A stretch of 64,000 nt of DNA, taken from assembly GCA_019787685.1 (NCBI GenBank), contig JAHNUO010000012.1, positions 1 to 64,000 of the forward strand, written 5' to 3'. A program made the position numbers and the translations under genes. The stretch is from Chiua virens. Its lineage: Eukaryota; Basidiomycota; Agaricomycetes; Boletales; Boletaceae. Under the pieces are notes generated by a model. It was not told where the DNA came from, made no database searches, and saw only the letters and a program-made list of their open reading frames with translations. Positions within the stretch are counted from its first letter, which is position 1. Each line of letters opens with the position of its first letter. Of this stretch, positions 46,201 through 59,040 are shown piece after piece.

Positions 46201-47664
46201 GATGATGCGACAGACGCAGAAGACGAGGACGAACGCGACATTGGGAAAGAAGAAGCTGTCAGCAGCGCCAAACCGGCAGCCAAGCAACAGCTTGTACCCA
46301 GGATGTCGCGTGCGGTCGCCGCGGAGGCATTGAGCTCTTCAAATAAACCCAACAAGCCATCGCCATCTCTTGCAAAGGTATCGGTCACACTGCTGAGTGG
46401 GAAGACGAAGCTCCCGATCAAGCCCAAGCCCAAGGCAGCGACGTCCAAGGAAGAAAGTAAGACGCGCACAAACAAACACAATGACGTGGATGACAGCGAG
46501 ATATCCTTGATCGTCGATGCTACCCCCATTAGCCGTGGCGGACCAAGACGAAGTGCGGCAAACAAGGCGACCACGCGGTTAAGGGAGGAAATCATGCCAG
46601 ATGTGATTCATTTTGAGAAGGAACAGAAACAGATGAAGCGGAGGCGGAGTACGGGTGGGGAGTCCATTGCATCTGTGGGAGGGGAGGGAGGGAGGGAGAA
46701 GAGGGGCAAAAAGAGGAGATTGGCGACAGAAGTAGCGGAAGAGGAAGAGGAAGAAGCAGAAGTCGAGGACGTCGTGTTGGTGTCCTCGGTCAACGCGAAA
46801 CCCAACACTATCAATGGAAAAGGCAAGGCGAAACGGGTCACAGCAGTGGCATCCGACGATGAAACGGATGCGCACGATCTTCCTGCGAAGAAACCGAGAG
46901 GGTCCCAGGAGAAGACTGGGAGAGAGAAGGCGGCCGTCCGACTGATGACGACCGGCCTGGGTCTTACGGACGACGTCATCAAGGTTGGTCTGTTCTTCGC
47001 ACTCAGACATTAGGTGACTGACACCTTTCTTGCAAACGCTGCAGCGTCTCACCAAGTTAGGCGTACAGATGACGACAAAGCCGACGGACTGCACACACCT
47101 CATTGCCAAGGGTCTCATCCGGACAGAAAAATTTTTGTGTGCCATGTCCGTTTCACCATATATCTTGACCAAAGAATGGCCGAATGCCAGTGCCAAGAGT
47201 GGAAAACTTCTTCGTGCGTCCCGAATTTCACTGAACATTCTCTGCGATCGTTGACACCATCTACCCTAGCTGAAAATAATTATCTATTGTCTGACGACGC
47301 TGCGGAGAAAAAATGGTCCTTCAAGCTTTCGGATGCAATGGTATACGCAAAAGGACCCGAAGGCGGTCCAAACTTGTTCCAGAAAATGACCTTCTATCTC
47401 ACACCCAATATTCCCGTTGACGCCAAGTTGCTCAAGAATGTCGTTTTGGCGGGGGGTGGCCAGGTCCGAATCACCATCACGCCAACGGTGCGGATTCTCG
47501 CAGGGAAGCCGAACCGATACGTCGTGTCGTGCGAGGAAGATAAGGCGATTTGGCGGCCTTTGGTGCAAGAGGGTTTCAAGGTGTATTCGACAGAGTTGTT
47601 GCTCAGAGCGGCCTTGGTGCAGAAAATTGAGTGGGACAGGCCGGAGTCCCTGTTAGCGGGATGA
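43251..47664 (+). CDS. Multi-BRCT protein, RTT107/BRC1-like
   Basis: The first in-frame ATG is at 43251 (MVVFDGVHYSL); a short upstream exon is possible because the frame is open back to 43203. About nine exons can be followed. BRCT-like units appear as FDGVHYSL...NGATSY, FSGVVACATDLVAADLEVL...ALGGHW, MYILTPHWFDDAVRLGRRIP, WAGRRIFLSPSLEM, ITNYTGEARDYIKRLILLVGAKF, VVNHTWLEDCFAEWR, and at the C-terminus CTHLIAKGLIRTEKFLCAM with the final domain to 47664. A long disordered basic/Ser-rich exon (45064-46983) separates the N-terminal set from the C-terminal pair. This N-terminal BRCT array, linker and C-terminal BRCT pair is the layout of yeast Rtt107 and fission yeast Brc1, scaffolds that bind phosphorylated histone H2A at stalled replication forks. 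PTIP- or Dpb11-type proteins are alternatives. Confidence 0.8.
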
Positions 47665-48480
47665 TCCCAATGACATGTGCAGATGTGAATGGGATGTATG
47701 GGTTTGGTTTGTATGTCGCGTGTGGTGTGTGAAATATCATCTGTTTTTGATAGCCAAAGCCAAACCCGTCCCTTGAAAGCGGTATTCCAGAGTTACCGGT
47801 GCAATTGTCTTAGAGATCTATTTCCACTGTCCTTGGGCTGAGCGATTCACAAGTATCCCATCCCGAGGGAAAACTATCTTGGTCTGGGACACATACTATG
47901 GAAACGTTCACAGGTGATGGTATCGCCGCGGCAGTGATGGTCGATGAAATGGATCGAACACTGCTTGCGGGCAATGCTGGTGGTTACTCGTGGCATTACA
48001 TCCGGCCCAGAGGTGGATGCAACGTTACTACTTTGCATTTAGCGAAGGTCACGGTAAGCTGCTAGCAGCCTAAGGTCTTCCATTCAACTTGACGTGATTC
48101 CCCACTGGGCCTTCAAGTTTCAAGTTCAATCCCAGATCTTCATAGCCCCCCTTCTTCCACTGCTCCCCTGGCAGCCTGAGTGCATTCATTTCGGATAAGT
48201 ACTGACGGTTAACGCGCGCCATGAGTGACTTCGGAAAGTTTCCAGTATTTTGATCAATCACAGAGTCTATCCTGGAAATCGTGATAATCAAAAAATCACC
48301 ATCATTCCAAGTTCGTGTCAGGTGCACGGTTTATTATTGGCCTGGCCTGCCTGTGTACAGGGTAAAGCTTGTAGCCCCAGGCTTATTAAGCTGGCTTCTT
48401 TCGATCCTCCGTCGGATGATTTTCCCAGAGCTCCTTCCCCCTAGCTGGTTACTGGGGATTCGGCGTCTTGATCGCTCGCG
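47665..48480. other. Intergenic region
   Basis: A minus-strand frame at 48070-48327 (NDGDFLIITISRIDSVIDQ) looks slightly protein-like but has no neighbours to join. Otherwise it is the terminator of the BRCT gene and the promoter of the DUF6533 gene. Confidence 0.35.
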
Positions 48481-50210
48481 ATGTCGCTCACCATTTCCGA
48501 GCTCGTTGGACTACAGACATCCAAGGTGGGTCTTTTGCTGAGACGTCTGACATTGACCACCCACCTCCGAGTCACGCGTTTGCTCCAATAACTTTTTACT
48601 GTCATCGCCGACACCACATGGCACTATCGTCACGATATGGCAGTATTTCAACGGTACGGCTTTCTTTCACATATTTCACGTTACGTTAGGCGCCATGCTC
48701 ATGCAATCACAGTCGCTGGCTTGGCGATTTTGGTGAGGACGTTCGCCTGCCGGTTGACCGATCCCTGACATCAGGACGCTGATGTAGGTCTTTGATTACA
48801 CGATCACGTTCGAGGACGAAGTACGTTGACAACCTCTTTCGTCACCAACATATTCAAGTTCGTGATCTTTTGTAGGTAAGATGGGTATGGGGCCGCAGCT
48901 GGGATGCGACGCGATGTGTTTTTATAGTGTCGAGGTATCTCCCCTTTGCAGGGGCAGGGATGACTGCCTATGGTGCGCATCACCATGGGAGGGATTTTTT
49001 CTTTCTTTTGCTGACAAGGATCCACGGGAAGCCGCCTTGCGCACAAGCACGGACGTACGTTTCTGAATCATGTGGCATGTCGTTGTCGATCACCAGCTAA
49101 ACACGCTGCTTTAGCCATGTCCACAGAGTTTAGACGAAAACAGTAAATAGTTGTGTTGGCGAGATCTGGATGTCGTCTGAATGAACGCCTGTTTTTTGTC
49201 AGTCATCCACACACTGGGTATTATTGCCGCAGAAGGTCCGTCGTCTGGTCTCGTTCTTGAGCACCACATGAATGTTGTTCGTGATAAAGTGCTTCTGATT
49301 TTGCGCACATACGCATTTTGGCAAGGTGATAAGCGTGTGCTGTACGGTCTGCTTGCGTACGGTAGTGTGAGTGGGCTCTTGCATTGTGCTTCTGTCGAGC
49401 TCATGCGGGACATGATTTAGGCGACAATCGGGGCAGCCGTCGCGATCAACGTCTCACCAAAACAGCTCATCCCGGGAGGCAAGTCCCTAACTAGACTAGC
49501 GGCTTTCTCATTCATTACCAGTCACAGGAGGAGCACCCCCAGGTTGCCTTTTGATTGCCTCCCGAAACGGTACTTTTGTCTATTTATTTTTGTTGGTCTT
49601 TGAAACAGGTCAGTGGCCTGTTTCGCGATCGCTGCAAAGGCTGATTTGTGTTTGATCACAGTGATCTTGTCTTTGACTGCCTACAAGCGTTTCCGCTCGT
49701 ACCGTGGAGTGAGGACCCCGATCATGCTTACAGTTTATCGAGATGGGATGTTTTACATGTTTTGCATCATACGTACTAGTAAGTCGAATCTATGCCAGTA
49801 CGTCCCAGCTAACCTTGTTGGCTAGTCATCACATTCTCCAATATGATTCTTGACGGTGTATTTCCGGTCAGCATTCTTTCTCCACAACACCCACCCGAGA
49901 ATATACTGAAACGGTGGTTGACTTTAGATGCAATTTACCGACCTTCTGGACATGTGAGTCTGAACTCCCAGTTTTTCCTGGGAACGCTCTGACGACCTCC
50001 ATTTATAGTCCCCAGATCACCCTTCACAGTGTGCTTGCGTCGCGAATCATGTTCAATTTGCGAAAAAGTTTCCACTATCAAGGGGAAGATCAATCAACAA
50101 ATTCAGTGTCGCTCGGTGATCTCAGATACTACTCGCCCTCAGATCCACAACCACAGCGTGTGCCTATCGAAACCACGTCGTCTGGATCGAGTAGCGGGGC
50201 GCCAGTGTGA
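48481..50210 (+). CDS. DUF6533-type multi-pass membrane protein
   Basis: The ATG at 48481 gives MSLTISELVGLQTSK. The next exons join as YFN+VAGLAIL+VFDYTITFEDE+VRWVWGRSWDATRCVFIVSRY through introns with donors GTGGGT, GTACGG, GTGAGG and GTACGT. This is the DUF6533 signature: a first membrane helix ending in L-x-x-DY-x-x-T-x-x-EV-x-x-VW. Later exons keep the family order: EGLLILRTYAFWQGDKRVL-like, a helix around 49613-49800 (FAIAAKADLCLITVILSLTAYKR), and a helix ending in HSVLASRIMFNLRK near 50020-50070. A short polar C-terminus ends at 50210. Such proteins are expanded in mushroom-forming fungi and are of unknown function, predicted at the plasma membrane. I saw no inactivating lesion, but not every exon border was fixed. 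Confidence 0.7.
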
Positions 50211-51349
50211 CCAATGTTATCGAGGAAGTAGACGGGCCAATTTCAGAGATTAAAATGTCATCCAATTACCAAGCTTCCGCAACTGTTGAGAGGAAGTTGA
50301 GATTGAATGCTGAACTCCACGGCATAATTTATTGATGTATTTGCTGTGCGTCCGTGTCCGTATAACACACTGGCATGATTTGACCTGTACATTGTGACCG
50401 AGGATCTGTTACGAAGTCATTTTAAGAAAAAAGGAACAGGGACACCTCAGTCATCACTTTTCGGGAGCAATAGTAATCTGAGAGACCACTGGCACTTTCC
50501 CTTGTACTGTAGGTAGTAATTGGTTTCTTGGATACCGCCTCACAGGGGCCTCTAGAATATTACCGGCGCATTTGGGCCTCGATTGGACGCCGTTTCGGCC
50601 TTGTTTCGGCCTCGTTTCACTCCTGATCACGCTGGCGAGGATAATGACTTTGATCTCACATTCACCGATCTAGACTTCGACGACTCGGACAATTGCTACC
50701 CCCTGTGCTCGAAATGGAACACATAGAACATATCGCTGAAACCCGATTTTATTGAGAATGATTGGATTGTAAACCCCAAAATGAGCAAAATCAGATGAAG
50801 TGCTCACAGGTTTGATAACTGGATTGTAAGCGCATATAATGCTATGTTCCCTTGCCAACTGCGCAAGTATTGATAGTACAGTACACTTTGTCAAAATGCA
50901 TATGGTAGTAGAGCATAAATTACATATTGCATGGGTTTTCGGGTAATTCTACAAAGGTATGCGGGCAAACTTATCACACATTTTGCATAATGAATAATGC
51001 ATGATGTCTGGATGTAGAATATGAAGTGTGAGATACCATATTTGCAGTACAGTTACCAGGTGAATGATGGGGATGAACTGGCTGGTAATATGCCGTCTTA
51101 ACTGAGATGTACCATTGATGTTATACAATCTTACGGTACATTTGGGTGCAAGTGAGTAGCAAATGAATATATATTGTAATGTACATGCTACAATAGAGCC
51201 CATGGTTCGAAGAAATCTGATGAGAAGTCCAAGTCAGGCATAGCAGCTGCATTATGATTAACCATGCCAACCGTCACAAGCACATACCGTACACAGCAGC
51301 ACCAGCTAAATATTTAAGAGTGGGGCTTGTTTTCTGAAAATTCATTTGC
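50211..51349. other. Intergenic and left flank of the pogo transposon
   Basis: No gene is supported. AT-rich sequence from about 50700 probably belongs to the transposon: see the inverted repeat at 50872-50905. A TATTTAAGAG word at 51310 precedes the transposase ATG. Confidence 0.45.
50872..50905. repeat. Left inverted repeat flanking the pogo transposase
   Basis: TACAGTACACTTTGTC followed by AAAATGCATATG. The reverse complement occurs 3' of the transposase at 53577-53610 (CATGCGTTATGACAAAGTGTACTGTA), identical over the 16-bp core. This may be a subterminal repeat; I could not place the exact element ends or a TA duplication. Confidence 0.6.
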
Positions 51350-53476
51350 ATGTACACAATCATGCCCACTGAGCTACAGAGGCGCAAACCACGACCAAAG
51401 CCTGCACCATACAATCGGAAACCACGAGACCCAGGGGGATTTCACCACAACAGCATGCCCAGGCCTGCCACCTCTGCAAAGCCTGTCAAATCCAATAACT
51501 CGAAGCGTGAAAACCTTACCTTACACGACTGGCTCACCGTCTTCGCATTCATCGACTCTCATCCAAATGTATCCCAAGAGTGCATTGTTGAACACTTCAA
51601 GACACGACAAGAAGGTGCCTTAGAGTTCACGCAGTCAACCCTCTCACGAAAACTGAAGGATCGTGAACAACTAGAGAAACGTGTCGAGTCACATCCAAAT
51701 GCATTGTCTAGCAAACGCCCTCGCATTGTCACCAGTCCGGAAGTTGAGAAGGCACTGTTGTTGTGGGTGCTGTCCATGCAGGAGAAGGGAGAAACGGTAA
51801 ATGGGCCAATGCTACAGGAAAAGCGAAAGAGGTTTGAGGACGAGTTTGGAGTTCCAGAGGAGAGTAGACTTGCGGGTGCCAGATGGATTGCTCCATTCTG
51901 CAATGCCTACGGAATCAAAGAATATCAGAGACATGGAGAGGCTGGATCAGTTGACATTGAAGCTGTTGCGGCAGAGCGGGTACGAGTGCAAAAGATCTTG
52001 TCGACATTTCCACTCAAGGATCGGTTTAACTTCGACGAAACTGGCTTCTTCGCCTTGTGCGTAAATTTATCCTTTAAGTCAGCATGAATACCACTGACCA
52101 ATTTGTAGCACACCTCCTGATCGAGGGCTTGCAACAAAGCAGATGAGTGGAAAGAAAAAGGACAAGTTCCGGATTACCGTCGGACTCACTACAAATGCAG
52201 ATGGGAGCGAAAAGCTACCACTGTTCTACATTGGTCGAGCAAAGAAACCGAGGGCTTTTGGTAACAAGACACCGCAGTCATGCGGATTCTATTACCGTCA
52301 CAACACGAACGCTTGGATGACAGCAGAACTATTCGAAGAGTAAGTGGTCTATACTCATAAGAGTGTTGCTGGCTTACGGAACTCAGGTGGGTTAAGATGC
52401 TTGATGTCAAGATGGGCGCCCAGCAGCATTTCATTTGTCTTCTTATCGACAACTTCTCTGGACACATGATCGCCTACAAACCACGTCATATCCAGCTCGA
52501 GTATTTTGAGCCAAAGCTCACATCATTTGTCCAACCACTTGACGCCGGCGTGATCCGATGCTTCAAAGCATTGTATCGTCATGCATTTTGCAAACATGCA
52601 ATAGACCTAGATGAGGCAGGTGAACGCGACGTCTACAAAATTGATATTCGAGAGGCAATGCTCATGGCAAAAGAAGCTTGGGATATGGTCAAGCCTGAAA
52701 CCGTCCAACACTGTTGGAAACATACAGGAATCCAAGCTGATTCTGGCGATCCATCCCAGGCGCCAACATCCCACCCAACTCACGCCGATCCGCAGGCCTG
52801 GAGTATCCTCCACAATTTCGCTACAAATGATGGTTTCTCACTTCTGGCTGCCGAAACTCAACTCCAAGTACTCCTTGGGAGTTCATATGTAGATGAGCAT
52901 TGGAGGCCTGCTCTCAGGGCCGTCATGGATGCAGAAGGTGATGCTGCACAAGCATCAATGGCCATCGAGAAACTTGCTACTGCAGCTACCCACCGGACTG
53001 GGCTCACAATAAAAATCCCTGCCTTGTCGCACCAATCTTCACAGCTCATAGCTGCTGAAAAAGACCTTGAAGATTCCATTCAGCATTTAAAGGATCTCAA
53101 GCAAATTCTTGGAATACCAATGTCTGTCGACGAGTTTCTTGCACCAAAGGGAGAAGCGGAAGTCGGGCAGAGGATGTATCAGTTTGAAGGTGATGCAGCC
53201 ATTGTTGCAGAGGTCCGGCACAGAATGGCTGTCGAGCGAGGTGAGATAATTGAGAACGACTCTGACGAAGAAGACGTCCAACCTACAGTGGCACCTATGC
53301 CACATTCCGAGATCATCCAGCTCTGCGAGAGACTTGAGAAAGGTTGTATGACACGAAGTAATGCGAGCACCTCTCTGGAGTTACTCCGTCAACTTCGTAT
53401 GCTTCGTGGGGCAATGCGCGGTGAGGAGTTGCAGAATGCGAAGCAAACGACGCTGAGCAGCTGTTGGGGCAAGTAG
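51350..53476 (+). CDS. Pogo/Fot1-type DDE transposase with CENP-B-like HTH
   Basis: Start ATG 51350 (or in-frame ATG 51362). Exons 51350-52056, 52109-52339 and 52387-53476 join in frame, with a second intron donor GTAAGT. The N-terminus has a basic segment and a helix-turn-helix block (ECIVEHFKTR, STLSRKLKDR), then the CENP-B-type second HTH (PEVEKALLLWVLSMQEKG). The DDE catalytic core is complete: FNFDETGFF (first Asp), LLIDNFSGH (second Asp) and VQPLDAGVIRCFK (third Asp). No internal stop or frameshift was seen, and the C-terminal tail is acidic (NDSDEEDVQ). It acts by cut-and-paste transposition of its own element in the nucleus. Flanking inverted repeats at 50.87 and 53.6 kb support an element of at least 2.7 kb. 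It looks recent and possibly active. Confidence 0.85.
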
Positions 53477-54465
53477 TATGCATGCGTCGACCGCAGAAAT
53501 TGTCACAAAACTGTCACAAATGTCACAATGTAGTTTTACATATATCTTGTTTTGCATGAGGAAATGGCCGGCGCAACTCGCATGCGTTATGACAAAGTGT
53601 ACTGTAGTTGAGGGAAGTCATCCCAATATGGAGCAATGACATTCGTTTGTAATATGTAAAATTTTTGTCAGAGAATACCCACCTTTCTGTTCGTGGCTAA
53701 AATATCGTATACTATTGTACCACTCTTGCAACTTCATAAATCAATACTGTGTGATTCTATGGTAGTGCAATACCTCTGAGTCGTGGTAACTACGTGGAAA
53801 CAAATCAGGAGCACGCCTCAGACCGCGGATCTGGGTTTTCGACCGTGTGTGGAATTCGTCATGAATTCGACGAGGCGTGCGTGTAGCAATGGTCATATTA
53901 TATGCTTACCCAACATGTAAATGTCACGGTATGATTCCTTCTCCCGAGCGGAAAGTAGCCGCGATGATTGGAGATTTTATGAAGCGATTCACCATTCACG
54001 AGTTTGTCAAGTTTTTCATGCACCTCTGGGTGGAAAGGATCCTTTTCATCAGGGATTTTGGCGGAAGGCTTCCTCCATCAACGAAACTGTAGGTATCAGA
54101 GTGCAGGTGTCTGCCCAGACATACCCGCACTTTGGAACCATCACTGGCAGTACCTGCATGGGTACGTTTCGTCTCTCCTTCATTGTGCCAGTAAGGCTCA
54201 ATAAGACAAAGGTGCGTTTGAATGGCCCGCAGCGTGCCGGGCACGGAGACGCACTTGGTGATGCGCTGGAATTTCTCGCCCAATTAGTTGATTGATGAGA
54301 TCGATGAGACTTAGAGCTTCTACATTGAGCAAGCGGACGCATTCTAGCACACATCACTCGATTCATTCATAGCTAGACCCTAAGATTCAAGATCAGCAAC
54401 GAAGAGAAACGCCTCTCAAGGATGACCAATGAACACACCATGGTCACCGACACAGCTCGTAGCCT
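53477..54465. other. 3' flank of pogo and intergenic region
   Basis: Three GTCACAAA-type words follow the stop (53501-53528). From 53870 to 54300 frames are open on both strands but no domain is recognised. Confidence 0.4.
53577..53610. repeat. Right inverted repeat flanking the pogo transposase
   Basis: CATGCGTTATGACAAAGTGTACTGTAG, the reverse complement of the left repeat at 50872-50905 over its core. It sits about 100 bp after the transposase stop. Confidence 0.6.
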
Positions 54466-54897
54466 TCAAAAGACCAACCATGCATTGAACTCGGCATCTC
54501 GCGCGATCGCCTCCTCCCAACTCCCCTCACCCTTCTCCAACACCTGCAGGCTCTCGATCTCGTTCTTTCCCAACCTAAAACCGTTATACAGGTGTGGAAA
54601 GGTGCCCTCGCCTGGGCGCGGTCCGCACACCTTGCCCTCGGGATCTTCCCACTTGATCAGGCCCGCGTCCGCGAGGGGCGCATATGCGAGGCGGAGCACA
54701 TGGACGCGTGGGTCAGACCCGAAGAAATGCACGAGGGTCCCTGTGATCTGGCGGGCTGTCGAAAGGTGGATGAAGCCGGATGCTTGGTCAATGTTGGAGA
54801 CCGGGAGGGCGTCAGGGAGCTCTGCGGGGACTGGGGAGGTGTGGGGAACGAGTTTGTAGATGTAGGTCGGGCTGTCCTTGGAAGCGCAGCTACACAT
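54466..54897 (-). CDS. DUF952-family protein
   Basis: ATG at 54897, 143 residues without intron, stop at 54466. The DUF952 landmarks are all present: YIYKLVP at the start, GFIHLSTARQITGT in the middle, then HFF, LRLAYAPL, LIKWEDPEG and FPHLYNGFRL. This is a small globular family found in bacteria and fungi, of unknown biochemical role and probably cytosolic. The size agrees with the family. The next gene is ATG4 on the same strand, about 1 kb upstream. Confidence 0.8.
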   Translation of the reverse strand: MCSCASKDSPTYIYKLVPHTSPVPAELPDALPVSNIDQASGFIHLSTARQITGTLVHFFGSDPRVHVLRLAYAPLADAGLIKWEDPEGKVCGPRPGEGTFPHLYNGFRLGKNEIESLQVLEKGEGSWEEAIARDAEFNAWLVF

Positions 54898-55879
54898 TCT
54901 GGAGGAAGGTGAGATCTTGAAACGTGTTGATAGCTGATGCTTTTATCTACTCGATCCATCATTCTCACATGTACTTGCTCACGCCCATATTCACGATGCT
55001 GGCAAGCCATGAAAAAAGATATGTTTTATCGGAGAAATTTACATGCGGTGCATCAGCACAGCTTGTAAACGCGTAGAAGGATTCCCTGTCGGCGAACTCC
55101 GGGATGATGGACATCCTCCAGTGGGCGTAGTGCAGTTGGGCCCAGGCTGCAAGCCCATCACCATTGGGGACTGTGGGGCACGGTTTATGGGTGCATATCG
55201 TCCTGGTTTGAGTGGGAAGGCAGCAGAGTGGGCTGTGCGTCAGCAGAAACAAGCATCATCGTCGCTTTCCTGCTCCGCAGCTCAGATTCTCAGCAAGCAA
55301 TGATGGCGCACTCAGGTGATAAGATTACAAAATGTAACCTAAAGGGCGCAGTTACACTGCAACTGTTAGTCAAAGCCAACCACCTCAGAAAAGATTGTGC
55401 TATACTAACGAGTCAGAAAGCGGAGTCTGCTAGAGACTAACAGGTAGGACCAAATGAACGAGATGACCAAGGGTTTAAGGGGGACGGGGCGTAACACAGG
55501 AGTTTGAGTTGGCCGGGAGTTGCCGTGGACAGTGCCGAGCTCCACGTGACGACTCCGTCGATTACTGGAGTAGTAGCTCAAAGTAAATTCAAGGGATCTG
55601 AGGGAATACAAAGGCGAGTCTGTCCTCGCAACGACACTAGGGATGGGAGGGTATCTCGACGTGGCGAAAAACAAAACAAAACATACACAGGCCTACAACC
55701 GATCCAAAAAGAAACGTATACACGTCCATTAAGAACTTGTTACAGGCAGTGATCAAAGTAAAGTAGGAAATGGGCCTGCACAGTCGAGAAAGAACGGGCG
55801 AAATGCGCCACCATAACTGAAGGGAAAACAATAGACAAAGAAAGTAAGAGGAGAAAGAATAGCAGTCTCGTTCACAATC
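54898..55879. other. Intergenic region between ATG4 and the DUF952 gene
   Basis: A minus-strand frame at 54965-55165 (AAWAQLHYAHWRMSIIPEF) is open but cannot be joined to a start or to a domain. AAACAAAACAAAAC-type A/C-rich DNA lies at 55670-55690 just after the end of ATG4. Confidence 0.4.
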
Positions 55880-58800
55880 TCAACGGACATCGTCCGTCAA
55901 CACCGCCTTGACCCCTCCACTCTCCGTGCGTCCGCCGTCTCGAGCACGCGCGTTGTTCATTCGTTTCTCGTAATTCCCTCTCTCATCCAAGCGTTCGTGG
56001 AAGCTCTCCTCGAGGGACCGCGGGAAAGGGAAGTGAGCCTCGGACTTCACAGGCGGCGAGGGCGCATTGACGATGGGCACGCTTGACTTCTTCGATTTCT
56101 TGCCCTTCTTGCCCTTTCTACTCCCTGTGCTCCCTGTCGACTTGGCTTGCGTTATTGGGGGAGCGTATGGGCGGTCGATCGACTGTGCAAGCGGTGTAGG
56201 AATCGAAGGGTCAACCCACTCTTCATCGTCTTCCTCATGCCCATCGATCTCTTCGAAATCGTCGTTCCTGGAAAGATCCTTGAGGGTGGAATCCTCATGT
56301 TTGTCAACCTCGAACGTGGAACGCGAATGCGGCCCAGGAGTGATGGGTCCTATAGGATCCTCCTCCGTATCGGCCTCCGAGCCTTTGGTACCACCCTTCA
56401 CACTGCTACACACGGGAGAGATGGACATCGAACGAGTGTCAAAGAATTGGTCTTCAGCATCACGCAATCGGACTGGCCGTCCCTCTGCGCCATCAACGTC
56501 AATAATTTCGGCATCGTCTTCGTCTTCGTCCTCGGGATCCATCACCATGTCGTCTGGATCAGAAACGGACTCAAGGCCCATGAATTCATCTGAGTCCGAA
56601 GGCCACGAGGGAGGTTCGTCTTGAATCGTGAAAATCGTCTTGTACTTTGCGTTGAGCTGACGAAGACACATCAGTCAGATCATCACAGGAAAACAACGGG
56701 ACAATGCAAACCTCATTAATACGTCTTCGCAAATCAATCCAGTCCTTTTCATCTTTGCATAGGAACCCGAGAAGCATGCTGGGGTCAAGACCGCTGAGTG
56801 GCATCTTACGAATTCGATCGCAGTGGAACGTGCGCAATTCTGCAGTATTATACTGCGTGACGTAGTGCTCTGGAAGCGGATCTAGGTCTTCCTCTTCAAC
56901 CCCGAGCTCACGGGGGTCCAGGTCAGAACCATTGAGTTGGGGCGAGGGCGAGGTAGGCATACTCGTATTCTGCCAACGAGATGGATGTTGCGACGAAACC
57001 GATGAGGATGACACGCTCGATGCTGTCGAGAGTTGATGTTGTAGAGGGGATGGAGAGAGGGGTGCATGGTATGAGAATGTCGACGAACCGGTCCTCACGG
57101 ACGACGGGGACGTGGGTGCACGATGGTGGTGGGAGGATGTGGAGTGGGCGCCAGGCGAACGGGTCGCTGCGCGCCGGTCAGATGCATTATCGGGTGTGCT
57201 TTCGCGACTGCGAACGGTAGGATAATCATTTATGGAAGAAGGTGGAGCGAGGCGGAGCGGAACCGCAGGACGGGCGTGATGAGGATCAAGGTAGAAGAGA
57301 TTATCGGCTTGCGAACCCATAAAGTAGTACGAAGAAGAAGGACGCCCACCCGCGATGCCAACGGACTGGGGAAACGTGTATAGCGCCTGCCAGAAATTTC
57401 GTTCCCATGTGAATCAGAGGGCAGAGTGATGCGACTTACTTTGATGGGCTCGTAATAGATAGGATTGACGCCATCGATACCCAAACGGATACCGATCAGC
57501 ACAAGCACCGCATGTCCTCCCCAGGAAGATTTCGCGTGCCGGCGCGGAGAACCAATATAAACATTTGAGGCGGCATATACATCTGACTGATATACCACAC
57601 CATCTGCGGCAACAGCTACCCCGAGACCAGCTTCTGGGAAAGCATGTACAAGAGTTCTGCGGTGAAAGCTGAGATCCATGTGGATAGACGAGGAGATGAA
57701 ATTCTTACTTGATCGCACCAGCGGCTGTGCTGGGACCAAACCACTGACCGACGTCTTTTCCAAGGTCCTTACCAGCGAGGGCCATGCGGTGAACGCTGAA
57801 TGGTGCTTGAGGCAATGGGGAGTCAAGGAACCAGGTAATGATCTGGACGTAAGTTGCAAAGTCGTTTGTCCGAACAGAGTACGGGGGCCGGCGCCATTCT
57901 GAAATACGGCGTAAATGAGGGCGTACTACATGAAGATGGGGTCATGTACTTACCTCGGCCCAAGTGGAGATGGAGAAGGGCATTGGCGAGTAGGGATTGA
58001 CCGGTGCGAAGCATGCAACCCCACCCTGCGTCGCTTGTCCACCCCTTTTCACCGGAACCTGGCCAATTCCACTTTCTGTGCCGGGGGCTGGAGGGAGTGG
58101 CAGCCTGGGCGCCGGAGGCCAGATCGGCCTCGAGTGATGAGAGATTGGAATCTCTGATTGGTGCGAATTGGTTGCGATAGGTGAGCCATATACGGGAAGT
58201 GAAATCTGCGTAAAAGACCGGGGGCCAGTTGGCGGCAGGGTTCTTTCCTGATGAGGGAGGCTGAGACTGGGAGAGTTCGGATACGGTAGCGGAGGAAGAC
58301 GAGTTTGAACGAAAGGAGGGAGTGCGGCGGGACTCTAGAGAGGGACGACGAAGGGGTGTTGGGGCGGGCGGGGACTCGTAGCCAGGATGCTGGACGCCAA
58401 GAAGCCAGATTGGGTCAGTGCACTTGTCTGGGGTGGAGTCGCTGTCGAGGAGGAAGCGCATTGCGCGGTCGAGATGGCCCTTGCCGTGTTTGGCTGCTGT
58501 GAGAAGGGGATTTGGCTTTGACTTTGGGGAGGACATGTGTGACTGGGAGAGGATGTTTGGGAGGGAAAGGTCTGTGGAAGAGGAGGAGAAGGTGTGAGAG
58601 AACCAGCCGGAGAGACGAGTTGGAAGATCGGATATGCGAGCTGATGAGGGAGTGTACATTGATACGGAAGGTCGGATGTCGGATATAGCACTGAGCGGCC
58701 GGTCGTTCCATGTGCGGGACCGCGGCGAGTCCGAGCTCTCGACGATCACGGGTATCTCCTCAACGCTGTCCTCGTGCTCGCTGTCCTCATCCATCGTGGC

Positions 58801-59040
58801 AGACTTGTCCTCGTGCCCAGATCGATTCTTGCGTGCACCCAAATGAGCCGCAGAGGACGTCGGGGACGTGTGCGAGGACGAGCTCGAACTGGCGATGCTC
58901 GTCGAGCTGTCGGTTGCCGCAGGATCCGTCAAGGACCTTGACCTGTCACGACTCTGCTTCTGTAGGAACTTGGAGAGCCTTGAGCCATGTTGTGGGTTTG
59001 GCGACGACGGTGGTGGTACACTGCGAGTCTGTCTCGACAT
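55880..59040 (-). CDS. ATG4: Autophagy cysteine protease ATG4
   Basis: ATG4 is the cysteine protease that processes ATG8 before lipidation and removes it from membranes. I take the ATG at 59040 ([11 protein letters not shown]); an in-frame ATG at 59163 is an alternative. Exon 1 has a long Ser-rich N-terminus, then [16 protein letters not shown] and [14 protein letters not shown] with the catalytic Cys. After an intron (donor GTAAGT near 57950), [13 protein letters not shown] and [14 protein letters not shown] follow, then [14 protein letters not shown]. After further introns come [28 protein letters not shown] with the catalytic Asp and His (LDPHH) and [22 protein letters not shown]. The enzyme core is complete. 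An unusually long disordered insert (56880-57230) and an acidic then Lys-rich C-terminal tail (55880-56600) make it larger than yeast Atg4. No lesion seen. Confidence 0.92.
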
